From Streptomyces sp. DG2A-72 (lineage in GTDB: Bacteria; Actinomycetota; Actinomycetes; Streptomycetales; Streptomycetaceae): a stretch of 64,000 bases of DNA. Under the pieces are notes generated by a model. It had not been told where the DNA came from. It searched no databases and saw nothing but the letters and a program-made list of their open reading frames with translations. This document shows, piece by piece, positions 16,388 through 26,327 of this stretch. A program made the translations under genes and the position numbers. The DNA is taken from positions 2,256,001 through 2,320,000 of the forward strand of contig NZ_JASTLC010000001.1 of NCBI RefSeq assembly GCF_030499575.1. Direction: 5' to 3'. The number at the start of each line of letters is the position of its first letter. Position 1 is the stretch's first letter.

Positions 16388-17185
16388 ATGCCCACACCCC
16401 CTCCGACCGGCCCTCTTGTCACGCGGACCACCCTCACGGAGGGTCTGCGCCAACTGGGTGTCAAACCCGGCGAAATCCTCCTCGTCCACTCCTCGCTCAG
16501 CTCCCTCGGCTGGGTCTGCGGAGGCGCCGTCGCGGCCGTCCGGGGACTGCTCGACGCACTCGGCCCCGACGGCACGCTCGTGGTCCCCGCCCAGTCCGGC
16601 GACCTGTCCGATCCAGCGGTGTGGAGCAACCCGCCGGTGCCCGAGGAGTGGTGGGAGACGATCCGGGCCACGATGCCCGCGTACGACCCTCTCGTCACGC
16701 CCACGCGCGGGGTCGGCGTCGTCCCGGAGACCGTACGGACGTGGCCCGGCGCCTTGCGCAGCGCCCATCCGCAGACGTCGTTCGCCGCGGTCGGCCCGCG
16801 CGCGGCCGAGGTGATCGGCGGGCACGCCACCGACTGCCGGCTCGGTGAGCGCAGCCCGCTGGCCAGGCTGGAGGCGCTCCACGCGCGCGTGCTGCTGCTC
16901 GGCGCCGGCTACGACGCGTGCACGAGCTTCCATCTGGCCGAGTACCGCATACCCGCGCCGCTGGTTCAGGTGGGCCGCCCCGGACCGGCCGGATGGGAGG
17001 TGGTGACCGAGGTGTCGATCACCTCGGAGCGCTTCGACGAACTGGGGCACGACTTCGAACGGGACCGTCCTGTCGTACGCGGGAAGGTGGGCGCCGCCGA
17101 CGTACGGCTGTTCCCGGTGGCGGACGCCGTGGCCTACGCGGAGCGGTGGCTGGCCATGCACCGCCCCCGCGAGGAGGGATCCTGA
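16388..17185 (+). CDS. Aminoglycoside N(3)-acetyltransferase-family protein
   Basis: This 265-residue protein of the AAC(3)/YokD family uses acetyl-CoA to modify amines. Conserved blocks are [16 protein letters not shown] at the N-terminus, [18 protein letters not shown], then [13 protein letters not shown] and [27 protein letters not shown] across the centre, with the family's acidic/His residues. Chromosomal Streptomyces copies are often not resistance determinants; whether it acetylates an aminoglycoside is unknown. I chose ATG 16388 (MPTPPP). An in-frame ATG at 16334 lies near the palindrome and has no family support. It is divergent from the suf operon. Confidence 0.85.
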   Translation: MPTPPPTGPLVTRTTLTEGLRQLGVKPGEILLVHSSLSSLGWVCGGAVAAVRGLLDALGPDGTLVVPAQSGDLSDPAVWSNPPVPEEWWETIRATMPAYDPLVTPTRGVGVVPETVRTWPGALRSAHPQTSFAAVGPRAAEVIGGHATDCRLGERSPLARLEALHARVLLLGAGYDACTSFHLAEYRIPAPLVQVGRPGPAGWEVVTEVSITSERFDELGHDFERDRPVVRGKVGAADVRLFPVADAVAYAERWLAMHRPREEGS

Positions 17186-17203
17186 ACCCTCCCCCACTCT
17201 CGG

Positions 17204-17219
17204 CTCCGCTCGAGCGGAG
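17204..17219. repeat. Palindromic intergenic element after aac(3)
   Basis: CTCCGCTCGAGCGGAG is a 16-bp perfect palindrome inside a CCCCCACTCTCGGCT-type context. From memory, this context recurs in intergenic regions of many Streptomyces genomes. Here it may end the acetyltransferase transcript. Confidence 0.5.
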
Positions 17220-17252
17220 GCACCCCCACGTCTGAGACGGCGAGCCCGTACC

Positions 17253-17266
17253 TAGACTCTGGACCC
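17253..17266 (+). promoter_or_regulatory. Leaderless-type promoter of the ABC transporter operon
   Basis: TAGACT (17253-17258) is a strong -10 hexamer eight bases before the ATG at 17267, so transcription should start at or very near the start codon. There is no ribosome-binding site. Confidence 0.5.
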
Positions 17267-18190
17267 ATGCGAAGTGAGCCCGTGGTCCAGGTCCAGGCCC
17301 TGGCGAAGCGGTACGGCACGAAGACCGCGGTGGACGGCCTCGACCTGGTGGCCCATGCGGGTGTGACCGCCGTGCTCGGACCCAATGGCGCGGGCAAGAC
17401 GACGACCGTCGAGACCTGCGAGGGGTACCGGAAACCGGACTCCGGCAGGGTGCGCGTCCTGGGCCTCGACCCGGTGCGGCAGTCGGCCGCGCTGCGCCCC
17501 CGTATCGGCGTGATGCTGCAGTCCGGCGGCGTCTACTCCGGTGCGCGGGCCGACGAGATGCTGCGGCACGTGGCGAAGCTGCACGCGCACCCACTGGACG
17601 TGGACGGGCTGATCGAGCGGCTCGGGCTCGCCGGCTGCGGACGGACGACGTACCGCCGGCTGTCCGGCGGCCAGCAGCAGCGCCTGGCACTGGCGATGGC
17701 CGTCGTGGGGCGCCCTGAACTGGTGTTCCTGGACGAGCCGACAGCGGGCCTCGACCCGCAGGCCCGCCGCGCGACCTGGGACCTGGTGCGCGACCTGCGC
17801 ACGGACGGTGTCTCGGTCATCCTCACCACCCACTACATGGACGAGGCCGAGCAGCTCGCCGACGACGTCGCGATCGTGGACGCGGGCCGGGTCATCGCTC
17901 AGGGCACGCCCGAGGAGCTGTGCCGCGGCGGCGCCGAGAACACACTGCGCTTCACCGGCCGCCCCGGTCTGGACGTGGGCTCCCTGCTCAAGGCCCTGCC
18001 CGTCGACTGCACCGCCGCCGAACTGACCCCGGGCTCCTACCGGGTCGCCGGCAAGGTGAATCCCCAACTGCTCGCGACGGTCACGTCCTGGTGCGCCCAG
18101 CACGGCGTGATGCCGGACCGGATCTCGGTGGAGCGGCACACGCTCGAGGACGTGTTCTTGGAGCTCACGGGCAAGGAGTTGCGCTCATGA
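17267..18190 (+). CDS. ABC-2 type transporter, ATP-binding subunit
   Basis: This is a 307-residue ABC ATPase with Walker A GPNGAGKTT (about residue 38), Q-loop VMLQSGGVYSG, signature RLSGGQQQRLALA, Walker B LVFLDEPTAGLDP and switch His TTHYMDEAEQ. The C-terminal 80 residues resemble the DrrA/NatA-type extension. It is followed by its permease with a four-base ATGA overlap. In actinobacteria an ABC pair of this kind sits between sufR and ctaA (mycobacterial equivalents are recalled near Rv1457c/Rv1458c), hinting at a role linked to heme or respiratory assembly. The substrate is unproven. Confidence 0.9.
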   Translation: MRSEPVVQVQALAKRYGTKTAVDGLDLVAHAGVTAVLGPNGAGKTTTVETCEGYRKPDSGRVRVLGLDPVRQSAALRPRIGVMLQSGGVYSGARADEMLRHVAKLHAHPLDVDGLIERLGLAGCGRTTYRRLSGGQQQRLALAMAVVGRPELVFLDEPTAGLDPQARRATWDLVRDLRTDGVSVILTTHYMDEAEQLADDVAIVDAGRVIAQGTPEELCRGGAENTLRFTGRPGLDVGSLLKALPVDCTAAELTPGSYRVAGKVNPQLLATVTSWCAQHGVMPDRISVERHTLEDVFLELTGKELRS

Positions 18191-18960
18191 CGACGACCGT
18201 GGGCGCGTACGCGCCGAAGCCCGGCGCCGCCCCCCTCCCCCGCATGATCGCGGCGCAGGCGGTGCTGGAGACCAAGATGCTGCTGCGCAACGGCGAGCAG
18301 CTGCTGCTGACGGTCGTCATCCCGACGCTGCTGCTGGTCCTGTTCAGCACGGTGGACATCGTCGACACCGGCGCGGGCGAGGCCGTGGACTTCCTCGCCC
18401 CCGGCGTCCTCGCGCTGGCCGTGATGTCGACGGCGTTCACGGGACAGGCGATCGCGACGGGCTTCGAGCGACGGTACGGCGTCCTGAAGCGCCTCGCCTC
18501 CTCCCCGCTCCCCCGCTGGGGCTTGATGACGGCGAAGACGGCGTCGGTGCTGGTCACCGAGGTCCTGCAGATCGCCCTGCTGACAGTGATCGCCTTCGCC
18601 CTCGGCTGGTCCCCGCACGGCAACCCCCTGGCCGTACTCCTCCTCCTGCTCCTCGGCACGGCCGCCTTCTCGGGGCTGGGCCTGCTGATGGCGGGCACGC
18701 TGAAGGCGGAGGCGACGCTGGCCGCGGCGAATCTCGTGTTCCTGCTGCTCCTCGTGGGAGGCGGGGTCATCGTCCCGCTGGACAAGTTCCCCTCCGGCGC
18801 CCAGGACGTGCTCGGGCTGCTGCCCATCTCCGCGCTGTCGGACGGACTGCGGGACGTGCTGCAGCACGGGGCCGGGATGCCGTGGGCCGACCTGGGGATT
18901 CTGGCGGTGTGGGCGGTTGTGGGGCTGGGGGCGGCGGGGAAGTTCTTCCGCTGGGAGTAG
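18187..18960 (+). CDS. ABC-2 type transporter permease
   Basis: This 257-residue membrane protein has six predicted helices and the ABC-2 signature region FERRYGVLKRLASSPLPRW in its first cytoplasmic loop. The start ATG overlaps the ATPase stop (ATGA), so the two subunits are co-translated. It probably exports a hydrophobic compound. It lies 54 bases upstream of ctaA, which has its own promoter in the gap. Confidence 0.88.
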   Translation: MTTTVGAYAPKPGAAPLPRMIAAQAVLETKMLLRNGEQLLLTVVIPTLLLVLFSTVDIVDTGAGEAVDFLAPGVLALAVMSTAFTGQAIATGFERRYGVLKRLASSPLPRWGLMTAKTASVLVTEVLQIALLTVIAFALGWSPHGNPLAVLLLLLLGTAAFSGLGLLMAGTLKAEATLAAANLVFLLLLVGGGVIVPLDKFPSGAQDVLGLLPISALSDGLRDVLQHGAGMPWADLGILAVWAVVGLGAAGKFFRWE

Positions 18961-19002
18961 GCGTCCGGTGGACCCTCGTGAATGTGTGCACAAGCGGCCC
19001 CC

Positions 19003-19014
19003 TACGATGGGTCC
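19003..19014 (+). promoter_or_regulatory. ctaA: Leaderless-type promoter of ctaA
   Basis: TACGAT (19003-19008) is followed by six bases and then the GTG at 19015. The spacing implies transcription starting on the start codon. Confidence 0.5.
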
Positions 19015-20025
19015 GTGCCAAACGTGACCCCCGCCGACGCCGTAGCCGCCGTGCGCAACCCGCTCGCCTTCATCGCCGCACGCTGGACCCCGAATCCCCG
19101 GACGGTTCAGCGGGCGGCCCTCGCCGCGCTCGTCATGTCGGTGGTCATCGTGGTGACCGGCGGCGCGGTGCGGCTGACCGGCTCGGGCCTCGGCTGTCCG
19201 ACCTGGCCCAAGTGCACCGCCGACTCGCTGACCACCACCAGCGAGATGGGCCTGCACGGCGTCATCGAGTTCGGCAACCGCATGCTGACGTATGCGCTGT
19301 GCGCGGCCGTCGGCTGGGCGATCATCGCCGCGCGTTCCGAGAAGCCGTACCGGCGCAGCCTGACCCGGCTGGGGTGGGCTCAGTTCTGGGTCGTGATGGG
19401 CAACGCGGTGCTCGGCGGCATCGTGGTGCTGGTCGGCCTCAACCCGTACACGGTCGCCGCCCACTTCCTCCTGTCCTCGGCCCTGATCGCGATCGCCACC
19501 GTGATGTGGCAGCGCACGCGGGAGGGCGACGGGGTGCCGCGTCCGCTGGTCGGCAAGGTGGTGCAGCAGCTGGTGTGGGTCCTGGTGGGTGTCACCGTGC
19601 TGCTGATCGCCGTCGGCACGGTGGTCACCGGCACGGGTCCGCACGCGGGCGACTCCAGCGACGTGCCGCGCATGCATCTGCCGATGGGCATGGGCTGGGA
19701 GGACGTCAGCAAGGTGCACGCCGTGCTGGCCTGGATCGTGGTGACGCTGACCTTCGCCCTGTGGTTCGTACTCAAGGCGGTCGACGCCCCCAAGGGCCCG
19801 CTGCATCGCACGCGGGAGCTGTTCGTGGTGTTGCTGTCGCAGGGCGTGCTGGGGTATGTCCAGTACTTCACGAACCTGCCCGAGATCCTGGTCGGCGCCC
19901 ATATGTTCGGCTCGTGCCTGGTGTGGATCGGGACGCTGAGGGTGCTGCTGGCCCTGCGGGAGCGGCCCGAGGGCGTTGTGGATGTGCCGGGCCCGGCGGC
20001 CGAGGCGGCCCTGACCAGGGCCTGA
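19015..20025 (+). CDS. ctaA: Heme A synthase (COX15/CtaA family)
   Basis: CtaA oxidises the C8 methyl group of heme O to the formyl of heme A for cytochrome aa3 oxidase. The protein (336 residues) has about eight helices. It shows the family's extracytoplasmic loop GLGCPTWPKC with paired cysteines, the heme-ligand histidines in GLHGVIEFGNR and in AAHFLLSS, and a second His pair in KVHAVLAW and GAHMFGS. I place the start at GTG 19015, six bases after a TACGAT -10 (leaderless). An in-frame ATG at 18982 would overlap that promoter. The partner enzyme CtaB is encoded nearby on the other strand. Confidence 0.92.
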   Translation: MPNVTPADAVAAVRNPLAFIAARWTPNPRTVQRAALAALVMSVVIVVTGGAVRLTGSGLGCPTWPKCTADSLTTTSEMGLHGVIEFGNRMLTYALCAAVGWAIIAARSEKPYRRSLTRLGWAQFWVVMGNAVLGGIVVLVGLNPYTVAAHFLLSSALIAIATVMWQRTREGDGVPRPLVGKVVQQLVWVLVGVTVLLIAVGTVVTGTGPHAGDSSDVPRMHLPMGMGWEDVSKVHAVLAWIVVTLTFALWFVLKAVDAPKGPLHRTRELFVVLLSQGVLGYVQYFTNLPEILVGAHMFGSCLVWIGTLRVLLALRERPEGVVDVPGPAAEAALTRA

Positions 20026-20045
20026 CGCTCACCTCGTACGTCCGC

Positions 20046-21152
20046 TCACTCCAGCCCGTACACCCGCCGCGCGTTCCCGGCCGCGATCAGCCCCGCGACC
20101 CGCTGCGCGTCCGCCAGCGACCACGCCCCCTCGGCCACCCAGCCGCCCAGCACCCGCCCGAGCGCCTCGCGGAACAGCCGTGCCCCGACGACATGCAGCT
20201 CCGGCAGCCCCTGGGCCCCGCTGGAGAAGAGGATCTTGCCGAAGGGGGCCAGTTCGAGGATCTCGGCGAGGACGGTCGCGGCGCGGGCGCCGGTGCGGAC
20301 CAGGGCGGCACCCGAGTCGGCGTAGACGTGCGGGAAGACGCCGGCGAGGTGGGCTGCGTGCCGGTGGTAGGGGTAGCTGTGCAGCAGGACGAGGTCCGTG
20401 CCCAGGCCCGCGGTGGCCCGTACGAAGTCCGTGAGCAGGACGGGGTCGGTGCGGTCGATGCGTAAACCCGGTTCGCCGAGCCCGGCATGCAGCTGAAGGG
20501 GCAGCCCCGACGCCACCGCGATCCACAGCAGGTGCCGCAGCAGCACCGGGTCGCTCAGCTCCCCGCCGACCCGCCGCCCCGCCAGCCAGCGCCCCGCCGC
20601 GCCGCGCACCTCCCCCGGCCCCGGCGGTTCGGGCGCCAGCGCCAGCCCGTGCCGCACACCTGCCACGGACGTGAAGGCGACGGCACTCCCGGCGGCTCCG
20701 TGCACCGATTCGGCGAGGTTGGCGAGGAACGACTCCACCGTGCCGGACGTGTCGGCGACCTGTTCGGCGAGCAGCTCCAGCCGTACGATCTCGCGCGCCT
20801 CGGCGGACGCGGCGGACGCCACCTCGTCGGGGCCGGTGAGGTCGCCGGGCAGCCCGGTGTCGATCAGATACGTCGTGATGCCGCTGCCGCGCAGCAGCCT
20901 GCGGCCCGATTCCAGTACGCCGAGTTCACGGCGCCGGGCGAGATAGCGGGCGGGCGGACAGTGCGGTTCCAGGCCGAGCAGCGGGGGGCACCAACGCCGT
21001 ACGGCGAACCCGGTCTGGGTGTCGAAGAGGGTGGTGCCGGGCGCGGGCGGGCCCTCGGTACGGGCCAGCTGCGCCTCGAAGGTGCCAAGGCCCAGCTCTG
21101 TCCGCAGTACGCCATGGCAGTACTGGTCCACGAGGGACGGCGTCTCGATCAT
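20046..21152 (-). CDS. Amidohydrolase-family protein
   Basis: This 368-residue protein of the amidohydrolase-2 (TIM-barrel) type is related to the FluG/glutamine-synthetase-associated hydrolases. Clues are the N-terminal SLVDQYCHGVLR, a central GLPLQLHAGLGEPGLRIDRTDP, then LVLLHSYPYHRHAAHL and HVYADSGAAL with conserved His/Asp, and a C-terminal GKILFSSGAQGLPEL. The N-terminal HxH motif is reduced to a single His (YCHG), so metal binding may differ from the classical enzymes. It is convergent with ctaA (20 bases between stops). The start is ATG 21152 with GGGAG upstream; GTG 21164 is the alternative. Confidence 0.78.
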   Translation of the reverse strand: MIETPSLVDQYCHGVLRTELGLGTFEAQLARTEGPPAPGTTLFDTQTGFAVRRWCPPLLGLEPHCPPARYLARRRELGVLESGRRLLRGSGITTYLIDTGLPGDLTGPDEVASAASAEAREIVRLELLAEQVADTSGTVESFLANLAESVHGAAGSAVAFTSVAGVRHGLALAPEPPGPGEVRGAAGRWLAGRRVGGELSDPVLLRHLLWIAVASGLPLQLHAGLGEPGLRIDRTDPVLLTDFVRATAGLGTDLVLLHSYPYHRHAAHLAGVFPHVYADSGAALVRTGARAATVLAEILELAPFGKILFSSGAQGLPELHVVGARLFREALGRVLGGWVAEGAWSLADAQRVAGLIAAGNARRVYGLE

Positions 21153-21214
21153 CCGGGCTCCCACCGTGCGGCGCTTGAACGGCCTAACGGGTGAACCGGC
21201 GTATAGGTGTCGCT

Positions 21215-21348
21215 GCCGGGAAACTCGTCGTATGGGCGACCCTCGTGGGGAGAACGGTGAATCGGCGGCTGCGGGGCGTCAGTGGCTGGTCATGCTCACG
21301 CAGCGGAGCCGCATATTGATACAGCTCCGCGCCCCTTGGGCGCGCTGG
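21215..21348. repeat. Sequence resembling a dispersed Streptomyces intergenic repeat
   Basis: This stretch between the amidohydrolase and the small protein gene contains GGCTGCGGGGCGTCAGTGGC and a CCGCGCCCCTTGGGCGCG end. It resembles a repeat found between genes in many Streptomyces genomes (from memory), with about 20 foreign bases in the middle. No gene is supported here. Confidence 0.35.
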
Positions 21349-21669
21349 TCAACCGCCGAGCTGGATGCCCGCCATCCGCTTCCACTCGTACGTGCCCGTC
21401 GTCACCTTCGCCGCGAACTCCCCGTCGAAGTCCTCGTGGACCGTGATCCCGGACTTCTCCACCGCCTTCTGGGCGATCTCGTACGAGGGAGCCACCAGGT
21501 CGCCCCAGCCGCCGTCCTCACCGACGAGGACGATACGGGCGCCGCGCTCGCCGAGGTAGGCGACCTGCGCCTCGGCGCCGCCGTGGGCCTTGGAGAAGGT
21601 GCTGATCTGCTGGGCGAGCCGGGCCACCTTGCGCTCGGCCTTCGCGTCAACCTGCTGCGTGTCTGCCAT
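21349..21669 (-). CDS. Conserved hypothetical protein, 106 residues
   Basis: A small soluble protein lies between heme A genes. It begins MADTQQVDAKAERKVARLAQ and contains an amphipathic helix, the strand-like ARIVLVGEDGGWGDLVAP and a C-terminal VTTGTYEWKRMAGIQLGG. The compact alpha/beta character and position beside ctaB suggest a conserved actinobacterial protein, but I recognise no domain. The start ATG at 21669 is preceded by TAGCAT with seven bases between, a leaderless pattern; an ATG at 21687 would lie upstream of that -10. Confidence 0.7.
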   Translation of the reverse strand: MADTQQVDAKAERKVARLAQQISTFSKAHGGAEAQVAYLGERGARIVLVGEDGGWGDLVAPSYEIAQKAVEKSGITVHEDFDGEFAAKVTTGTYEWKRMAGIQLGG

Positions 21670-21729
21670 GGTCAGGATGCTACTCACGGGTAGATCAGCT
21701 GGCGAGACCAGGGGCGTGTGACGCGTACG

Positions 21730-22683
21730 TCAGCGCAGGAACGGGTCCACCGCGACCGCGACGAAGAGGATCGACACATAGGTGATCGACCAGTGGAACA
21801 GCCGCATCTCCTTGAGCTTCGCGCCCGTCACCTCGGCCTTGGCACGGCTTTGCAGACCGTGCGCCTCCCAGAGCCAGAAGCCGCCGGCCAGCAGCGCGAC
21901 CAGCGTGTAGAACCAGCCCGTGTAGCCGAGCGGGGTCAGCAGCAGGGACACCGCGACCATCACCCAGCTGTAGAGGACGATCTGCTTGGCGACCACCTTG
22001 TTGCTGGCGACGACCGGCAGCATCGGCACGCCCACGCGCGCGTAGTCCTCTTTCACCTTCATGGACAGCGGCCAGTAGTGCGGCGGCGTCCAGAAGAACA
22101 TGACGAGGAAGAGGATGATCGGCGCCCACGACATGGAGTTGGTGACGGCCGACCAGCCGATGAGGACCGGAAGGCAGCCGGCGATGCCGCCCCACACGAT
22201 GTTCTGTGAGGTACGGCGCTTGAGAATCATCGTGTAGACGACGACGTAGAAGAGGAGTGCGCCCAGCGACAGCCAGGCGGACAGCCAGTTGACGGCCAGA
22301 CCGAAGAGCAGTGTCGAGACGACGGCCAGGGTGATGCCGAAGACCAGGCACTCGCGCGGGCTGACCATGCCGGTGACGAGGGGGCGCTGCGAGGTGCGGT
22401 CCATGAGCGCGTCGATGTCACGGTCGATGTACATGTTCAGCGCGTTGGCGCCGCCCGCGGAGAGGTAGCCGCCGACGCAGGTGAGCAGGACCAGCTTCAT
22501 GTCCGGAACGCCCTGCTCGGCGAGGAACATCACCGGAACGGTGGTGATCAGCAGCAGCTCGATGATCCGCGGCTTGGTCAGCGCCACGAACGCCTTGACC
22601 CGGGCCCCTACCGGCCGCCGGCTCGGGTTCTGGCTCGCCCCGATTACCCCCGCAGGACGGGATTCAACGGCCGTCACGCACAC
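21730..22683 (-). CDS. ctaB: Protoheme IX farnesyltransferase (heme O synthase)
   Basis: CtaB attaches a farnesyl chain to heme b, making heme O, the CtaA substrate. This UbiA-family membrane protein (about 317 residues) has roughly nine helices. It shows the two prenyl-diphosphate-binding Asp motifs: [15 protein letters not shown] in the first cytoplasmic loop and [14 protein letters not shown] in the second. The neighbouring conserved [10 protein letters not shown] is also present. The start is uncertain among GTG 22683, GTG 22677 and an upstream ATG. A very long open frame on this strand continues upstream but is not coding. It is divergent from tkt across 400 bases. Confidence 0.93.
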   Translation of the reverse strand: MCVTAVESRPAGVIGASQNPSRRPVGARVKAFVALTKPRIIELLLITTVPVMFLAEQGVPDMKLVLLTCVGGYLSAGGANALNMYIDRDIDALMDRTSQRPLVTGMVSPRECLVFGITLAVVSTLLFGLAVNWLSAWLSLGALLFYVVVYTMILKRRTSQNIVWGGIAGCLPVLIGWSAVTNSMSWAPIILFLVMFFWTPPHYWPLSMKVKEDYARVGVPMLPVVASNKVVAKQIVLYSWVMVAVSLLLTPLGYTGWFYTLVALLAGGFWLWEAHGLQSRAKAEVTGAKLKEMRLFHWSITYVSILFVAVAVDPFLR

Positions 22684-23082
22684 CCCTGACAGAGACATCC
22701 CAGCAAGCCTGAACCGTGTGAAGTCCCGGTAAAGGCTCGCGCGTACCACGCCACTGTAGACGTTGCCCAGACCCGGACATTCGCGGGGGTGGGGTCGTGT
22801 TGAGCGGCGCCTGTGGACGAGCCCCGGGGCACTCGATTGAGCACTCCTACGAGCGGCTCCGTATTCAGATGCCGAGCACGAAACGGACCGGTCGGGAGGC
22901 GGATCCGGGGCTGCCCCGGCAGTCTGGAATGACTCGAAAAAACGCGCGTACTGGCGGGGGTAGGCTCGACAACGGCCGGGGCGTGCAGAGCACCGGCAAT
23001 CGATGTGCATGACATGCACCGGCATGGCGACATGCGTGACGTTCCGACATGCGTGACATGTGGAGAGGAGCCCTGACCCAGG
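22684..23082. promoter_or_regulatory. ctaB-tkt divergent control region with repeats
   Basis: About 400 bases without a gene. Near the tkt end lies a palindrome GTGCAT-GAC-ATGCAC (23005-23019) and two exact copies of CGACATGCGTGAC (23028-23040 and 23045-23057), period 17. The palindrome shares CATGAC/GACATGC with the direct repeats, so a single protein could bind an array. A GGAGAGGAG ribosome-binding region precedes the tkt GTG. The left half, near ctaB, shows nothing special. Confidence 0.5.
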
Positions 23083-25170
23083 GTGAGCACCAAGCCGACC
23101 ACCACAGACCTCGAGTGGACCGAGCTGGACCAGCGGGCCGTCGACACCGCCCGCGTCCTGGCCGCCGATGCCGTACAGAAGGTCGGCAACGGCCATCCCG
23201 GTACGGCGATGAGCCTGGCGCCCGCCGCCTACACCCTCTTCCAGAAGGTGATGCGGCACGACCCGGCGGACGCCGACTGGACCGGACGCGACCGCTTCGT
23301 GCTGTCCGCCGGGCACTCGTCCCTGACCCTCTACACCCAGCTGTACCTGGCCGGCTTCGGCCTGGAGCTGGACGATCTGAAGGCCTTCAGGACGTGGGGC
23401 TCGAAGACCCCGGGCCACCCCGAGTACGGCCACACCACCGGCGTGGAAACCACCACCGGCCCGCTCGGCCAGGGCGTCGCCAACGCGGTGGGCATGGCGA
23501 TGGCCGCCCGCTACGAACGCGGTCTGTTCGACCCGGAGGCCGCCGAGGGCACCTCCCCCTTCGACCACTTCGTCTACTGCGTCGCCGGTGACGGCTGCCT
23601 CCAGGAGGGCATCTCCGCCGAGGCCTCCTCCATGGCAGGTCACCAGCAGCTCGGCAACCTGATCCTGCTGTGGGACGACAACCACATCTCGATCGAGGGC
23701 GACACCGAGACCGCCGTCTCCGAGGACACCGTCAAGCGGTACGAGGCGTACGGCTGGCACGTGCAGCGCGTCGCCCCGAAGCCGGACGGCGACCTCGACC
23801 CGCACGCCATCTACAACGCCATCGAGGCCGCGAAGCAGGTGACGGACAAGCCGTCCTTCATCGCGATGCGCTCGATCATCGCCTGGCCCGCCCCGAACGC
23901 GCAGAACACCGAGGCCGCGCACGGCTCGGCGCTCGGCGACGACGAGGTGGCCGCCACCAAGCGCGTCCTCGGTTTCGACCCGGAGCAGTCCTTCGAGGTC
24001 TCGGACGAGGTCCTCAACCACACCCGCGGCGCCATCGAGCGCGGCCGGCAGGCCAAGGCGGAGTGGGAGAAGTCGTTCCAGGAGTGGCGCAACAACAACC
24101 CGGAGCGCGCCACCGAGTTCGACCGCATCAGCAAGGGCGAACTGCCGACCGGCTGGGAGGAGAAGCTCCCGGTCTTCGAGGCGGGCAAGGGCGTCGCCAC
24201 GCGCGCCGCGTCCGGCAAGATCCTTCAGGCGCTCGGCGCGGTCATCCCCGAGCTGTGGGGCGGCTCGGCCGACCTGGCCGGCTCCAACAACACGACCATC
24301 GACAAGACGTCGTCGTTCCTCCCGGCGGACAACCCGCTCCCGGAGGCCGACCCGTACGGCCGGACCATCCACTTCGGCATCCGCGAGCACTCCATGGCCG
24401 CGGAGATGAACGGCATCGCGCTGCACGGCAACACCCGTATCTACGGCGGCACGTTCCTCGTCTTCTCCGACTACATGCGCAACGCCGTCCGTCTGTCGGC
24501 CCTGATGCACCTGCCGGTGACGTACGTGTGGACGCACGACTCCGTCGGTCTCGGCGAGGACGGCCCGACGCACCAGCCGGTCGAGCACCTCGCCTCGCTG
24601 CGCGCCATCCCCGGCCTCAACATCGTGCGGCCGGCCGACGCCAACGAGACCGCCATCGCCTGGCGCGAGATCCTCAAGCGCTACACCAAGGTCTTCGGCA
24701 AGGGCGCCCCGCACGGTCTCGCGCTGACCCGTCAGGGCGTGCCGACGTACGAGCACAACGAGGATGCCGCGCGCGGTGGTTACGTGATGTTCGAGGCGTC
24801 CACGGGCACGCCGGAGGTCATCCTGATCGCGACCGGTTCCGAGGTGCACGTCGCCGTCGAGGCGCGCGAGCAGCTGGAGGCCGACGGGGTGCCGACGCGG
24901 GTCGTGTCCATGCCGTCCGTGGAGTGGTTCGAGGAGCAGGACCAGGGGTACCGGGACAGCGTCCTGCCGCCTTCCGTGAAGGCGCGTGTGGCGGTCGAGG
25001 CCGGGATCGGACTCACCTGGCACAAGTACGTCGGGGACGCCGGTCGCATCGTTTCCCTGGAGCACTTCGGTGCTTCGGCCGACGGCAAGGTCCTTTTCCG
25101 CGAGTTCGGGTTCACTGCCGAGAACGTGGCCGCCGTAGCGCGGGAATCGATCGCCGCAGTCCAGCGCTGA
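23083..25170 (+). CDS. tkt: Transketolase
   Basis: Thiamine-diphosphate transketolase (695 residues) interconverts sugar phosphates in the non-oxidative pentose phosphate pathway. The ThDP-Mg motif [14 protein letters not shown]...DDNHISIEG sits near residue 165. Other family elements are [12 protein letters not shown] with the catalytic His, [19 protein letters not shown], and the [18 protein letters not shown] transketolase signature near residue 480. The start is GTG 23083 with a purine-rich GGAGAGGAG upstream. It is first in the tkt-tal-zwf-opcA-pgl operon. Confidence 0.97.
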   Translation: MSTKPTTTDLEWTELDQRAVDTARVLAADAVQKVGNGHPGTAMSLAPAAYTLFQKVMRHDPADADWTGRDRFVLSAGHSSLTLYTQLYLAGFGLELDDLKAFRTWGSKTPGHPEYGHTTGVETTTGPLGQGVANAVGMAMAARYERGLFDPEAAEGTSPFDHFVYCVAGDGCLQEGISAEASSMAGHQQLGNLILLWDDNHISIEGDTETAVSEDTVKRYEAYGWHVQRVAPKPDGDLDPHAIYNAIEAAKQVTDKPSFIAMRSIIAWPAPNAQNTEAAHGSALGDDEVAATKRVLGFDPEQSFEVSDEVLNHTRGAIERGRQAKAEWEKSFQEWRNNNPERATEFDRISKGELPTGWEEKLPVFEAGKGVATRAASGKILQALGAVIPELWGGSADLAGSNNTTIDKTSSFLPADNPLPEADPYGRTIHFGIREHSMAAEMNGIALHGNTRIYGGTFLVFSDYMRNAVRLSALMHLPVTYVWTHDSVGLGEDGPTHQPVEHLASLRAIPGLNIVRPADANETAIAWREILKRYTKVFGKGAPHGLALTRQGVPTYEHNEDAARGGYVMFEASTGTPEVILIATGSEVHVAVEAREQLEADGVPTRVVSMPSVEWFEEQDQGYRDSVLPPSVKARVAVEAGIGLTWHKYVGDAGRIVSLEHFGASADGKVLFREFGFTAENVAAVARESIAAVQR

Positions 25171-25204
25171 CGCTCACATACGACACGTAGGAGATGCATT
25201 TTCC

Positions 25205-26323
25205 ATGACAGACGCACTGAAGCGCCTCTCCGATGAAGGCGTCGCGATCTGGCTGGACGACCTGTCGCGCAAGCGGATCACGTCCGGCAACCTCGCCGAA
25301 CTGATCGACGAGCAGCACGTCGTGGGCGTCACCACCAACCCGACCATCTTCCAGAAGGCGATCAGCAGCGGCGACGGCTACGAGCAGCAGCTCGAGGACC
25401 TCGCCGCCCGCAAGGTCACCGTCGAAGAGGCCGTCCGCATGATCACCACGGCGGACGTCCGCGACGCCACCGACATCCTGCGCCCGGTCTTCGACGCCAC
25501 CGGCGGCCAGGACGGCCGGGTCTCGATCGAGGTCGACCCGCGGCTGGCGCACAACACCAAGGCGACGATCGCCGAGGCCAAGCAGCTGGCCTGGCTGGTG
25601 GACCGCCCGAACACACTCATCAAGATCCCGGCCACCAAGGCGGGCCTGCCGGCGATCACCGAGGTGATCGGCAACGGCATCAGCGTCAACGTCACGCTGA
25701 TCTTCTCGCTGGAGCGCTACCGCGAGGTCATGGACGCCTACCAGGCGGGCCTGGAGAAGGCCAAGGCCAAGGGCCTGGACCTCTCCCTGATCCACTCGGT
25801 GGCCTCCTTCTTCGTGTCCCGCGTGGACACCGAGATCGACAAGCGGCTCGACGCCCTCGGCACCGACGAGGCCAAGGCGCTGCGCGGCAAGTCCGCCGTC
25901 GCCAACGCGCGTCTGGCCTACCAGGCGTACGAGGAGGTCTTCTCGACGGACCGCTGGAGCGCGCTGGAGAACGCGGGCGCCAACAAGCAGCGTCCGCTGT
26001 GGGCCTCGACCGGCGTGAAGGACCCGGCGTACAAGCCGACCCTGTACGTCGACGACCTGGTCGCCCCGAACACGGTGAACACCATGCCGGAGGCCACCCT
26101 CCAGGCCACCGAGGAGCACGGCGAGATCACCGGCAACACCATCGCCGGGACCTACGAGCAGGCCCGCGCCGACCTCGACGCGGTCGAGGCGCTCGGGATC
26201 GCGTACGACGACGTGGTCCAGGTGCTGGAGGACGAGGGCGTCGACAAGTTCGAGGCGTCCTGGAACGACCTGCTCAAGTCGACCGAGGCGGTCCTCGACC
26301 GCCTCGCCCCCTCGGAGGGCTGA
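25205..26323 (+). CDS. tal: Transaldolase
   Basis: Transaldolase (372 residues, actinobacterial type) transfers a dihydroxyacetone unit between sugar phosphates through a Schiff base. The catalytic lysine lies in [15 protein letters not shown]. The [13 protein letters not shown] motif near the N-terminus and the [10 protein letters not shown] strand belong to the same barrel. A GGAGATGC stretch precedes the ATG. It follows tkt by 34 bases and precedes zwf by four, so all three are co-transcribed. Confidence 0.97.
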   Translation: MTDALKRLSDEGVAIWLDDLSRKRITSGNLAELIDEQHVVGVTTNPTIFQKAISSGDGYEQQLEDLAARKVTVEEAVRMITTADVRDATDILRPVFDATGGQDGRVSIEVDPRLAHNTKATIAEAKQLAWLVDRPNTLIKIPATKAGLPAITEVIGNGISVNVTLIFSLERYREVMDAYQAGLEKAKAKGLDLSLIHSVASFFVSRVDTEIDKRLDALGTDEAKALRGKSAVANARLAYQAYEEVFSTDRWSALENAGANKQRPLWASTGVKDPAYKPTLYVDDLVAPNTVNTMPEATLQATEEHGEITGNTIAGTYEQARADLDAVEALGIAYDDVVQVLEDEGVDKFEASWNDLLKSTEAVLDRLAPSEG

Positions 26324-26327
26324 CACC

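Noticed and set aside
21730..25065. A minus-strand open frame of about 1,110 codons covering ctaB and the tkt complement
   Set aside because: Only the 3' part (ctaB) is coding; the rest is the antisense of transketolase and the divergent promoter, with low-complexity Arg/Val/Gly content and no start signal.
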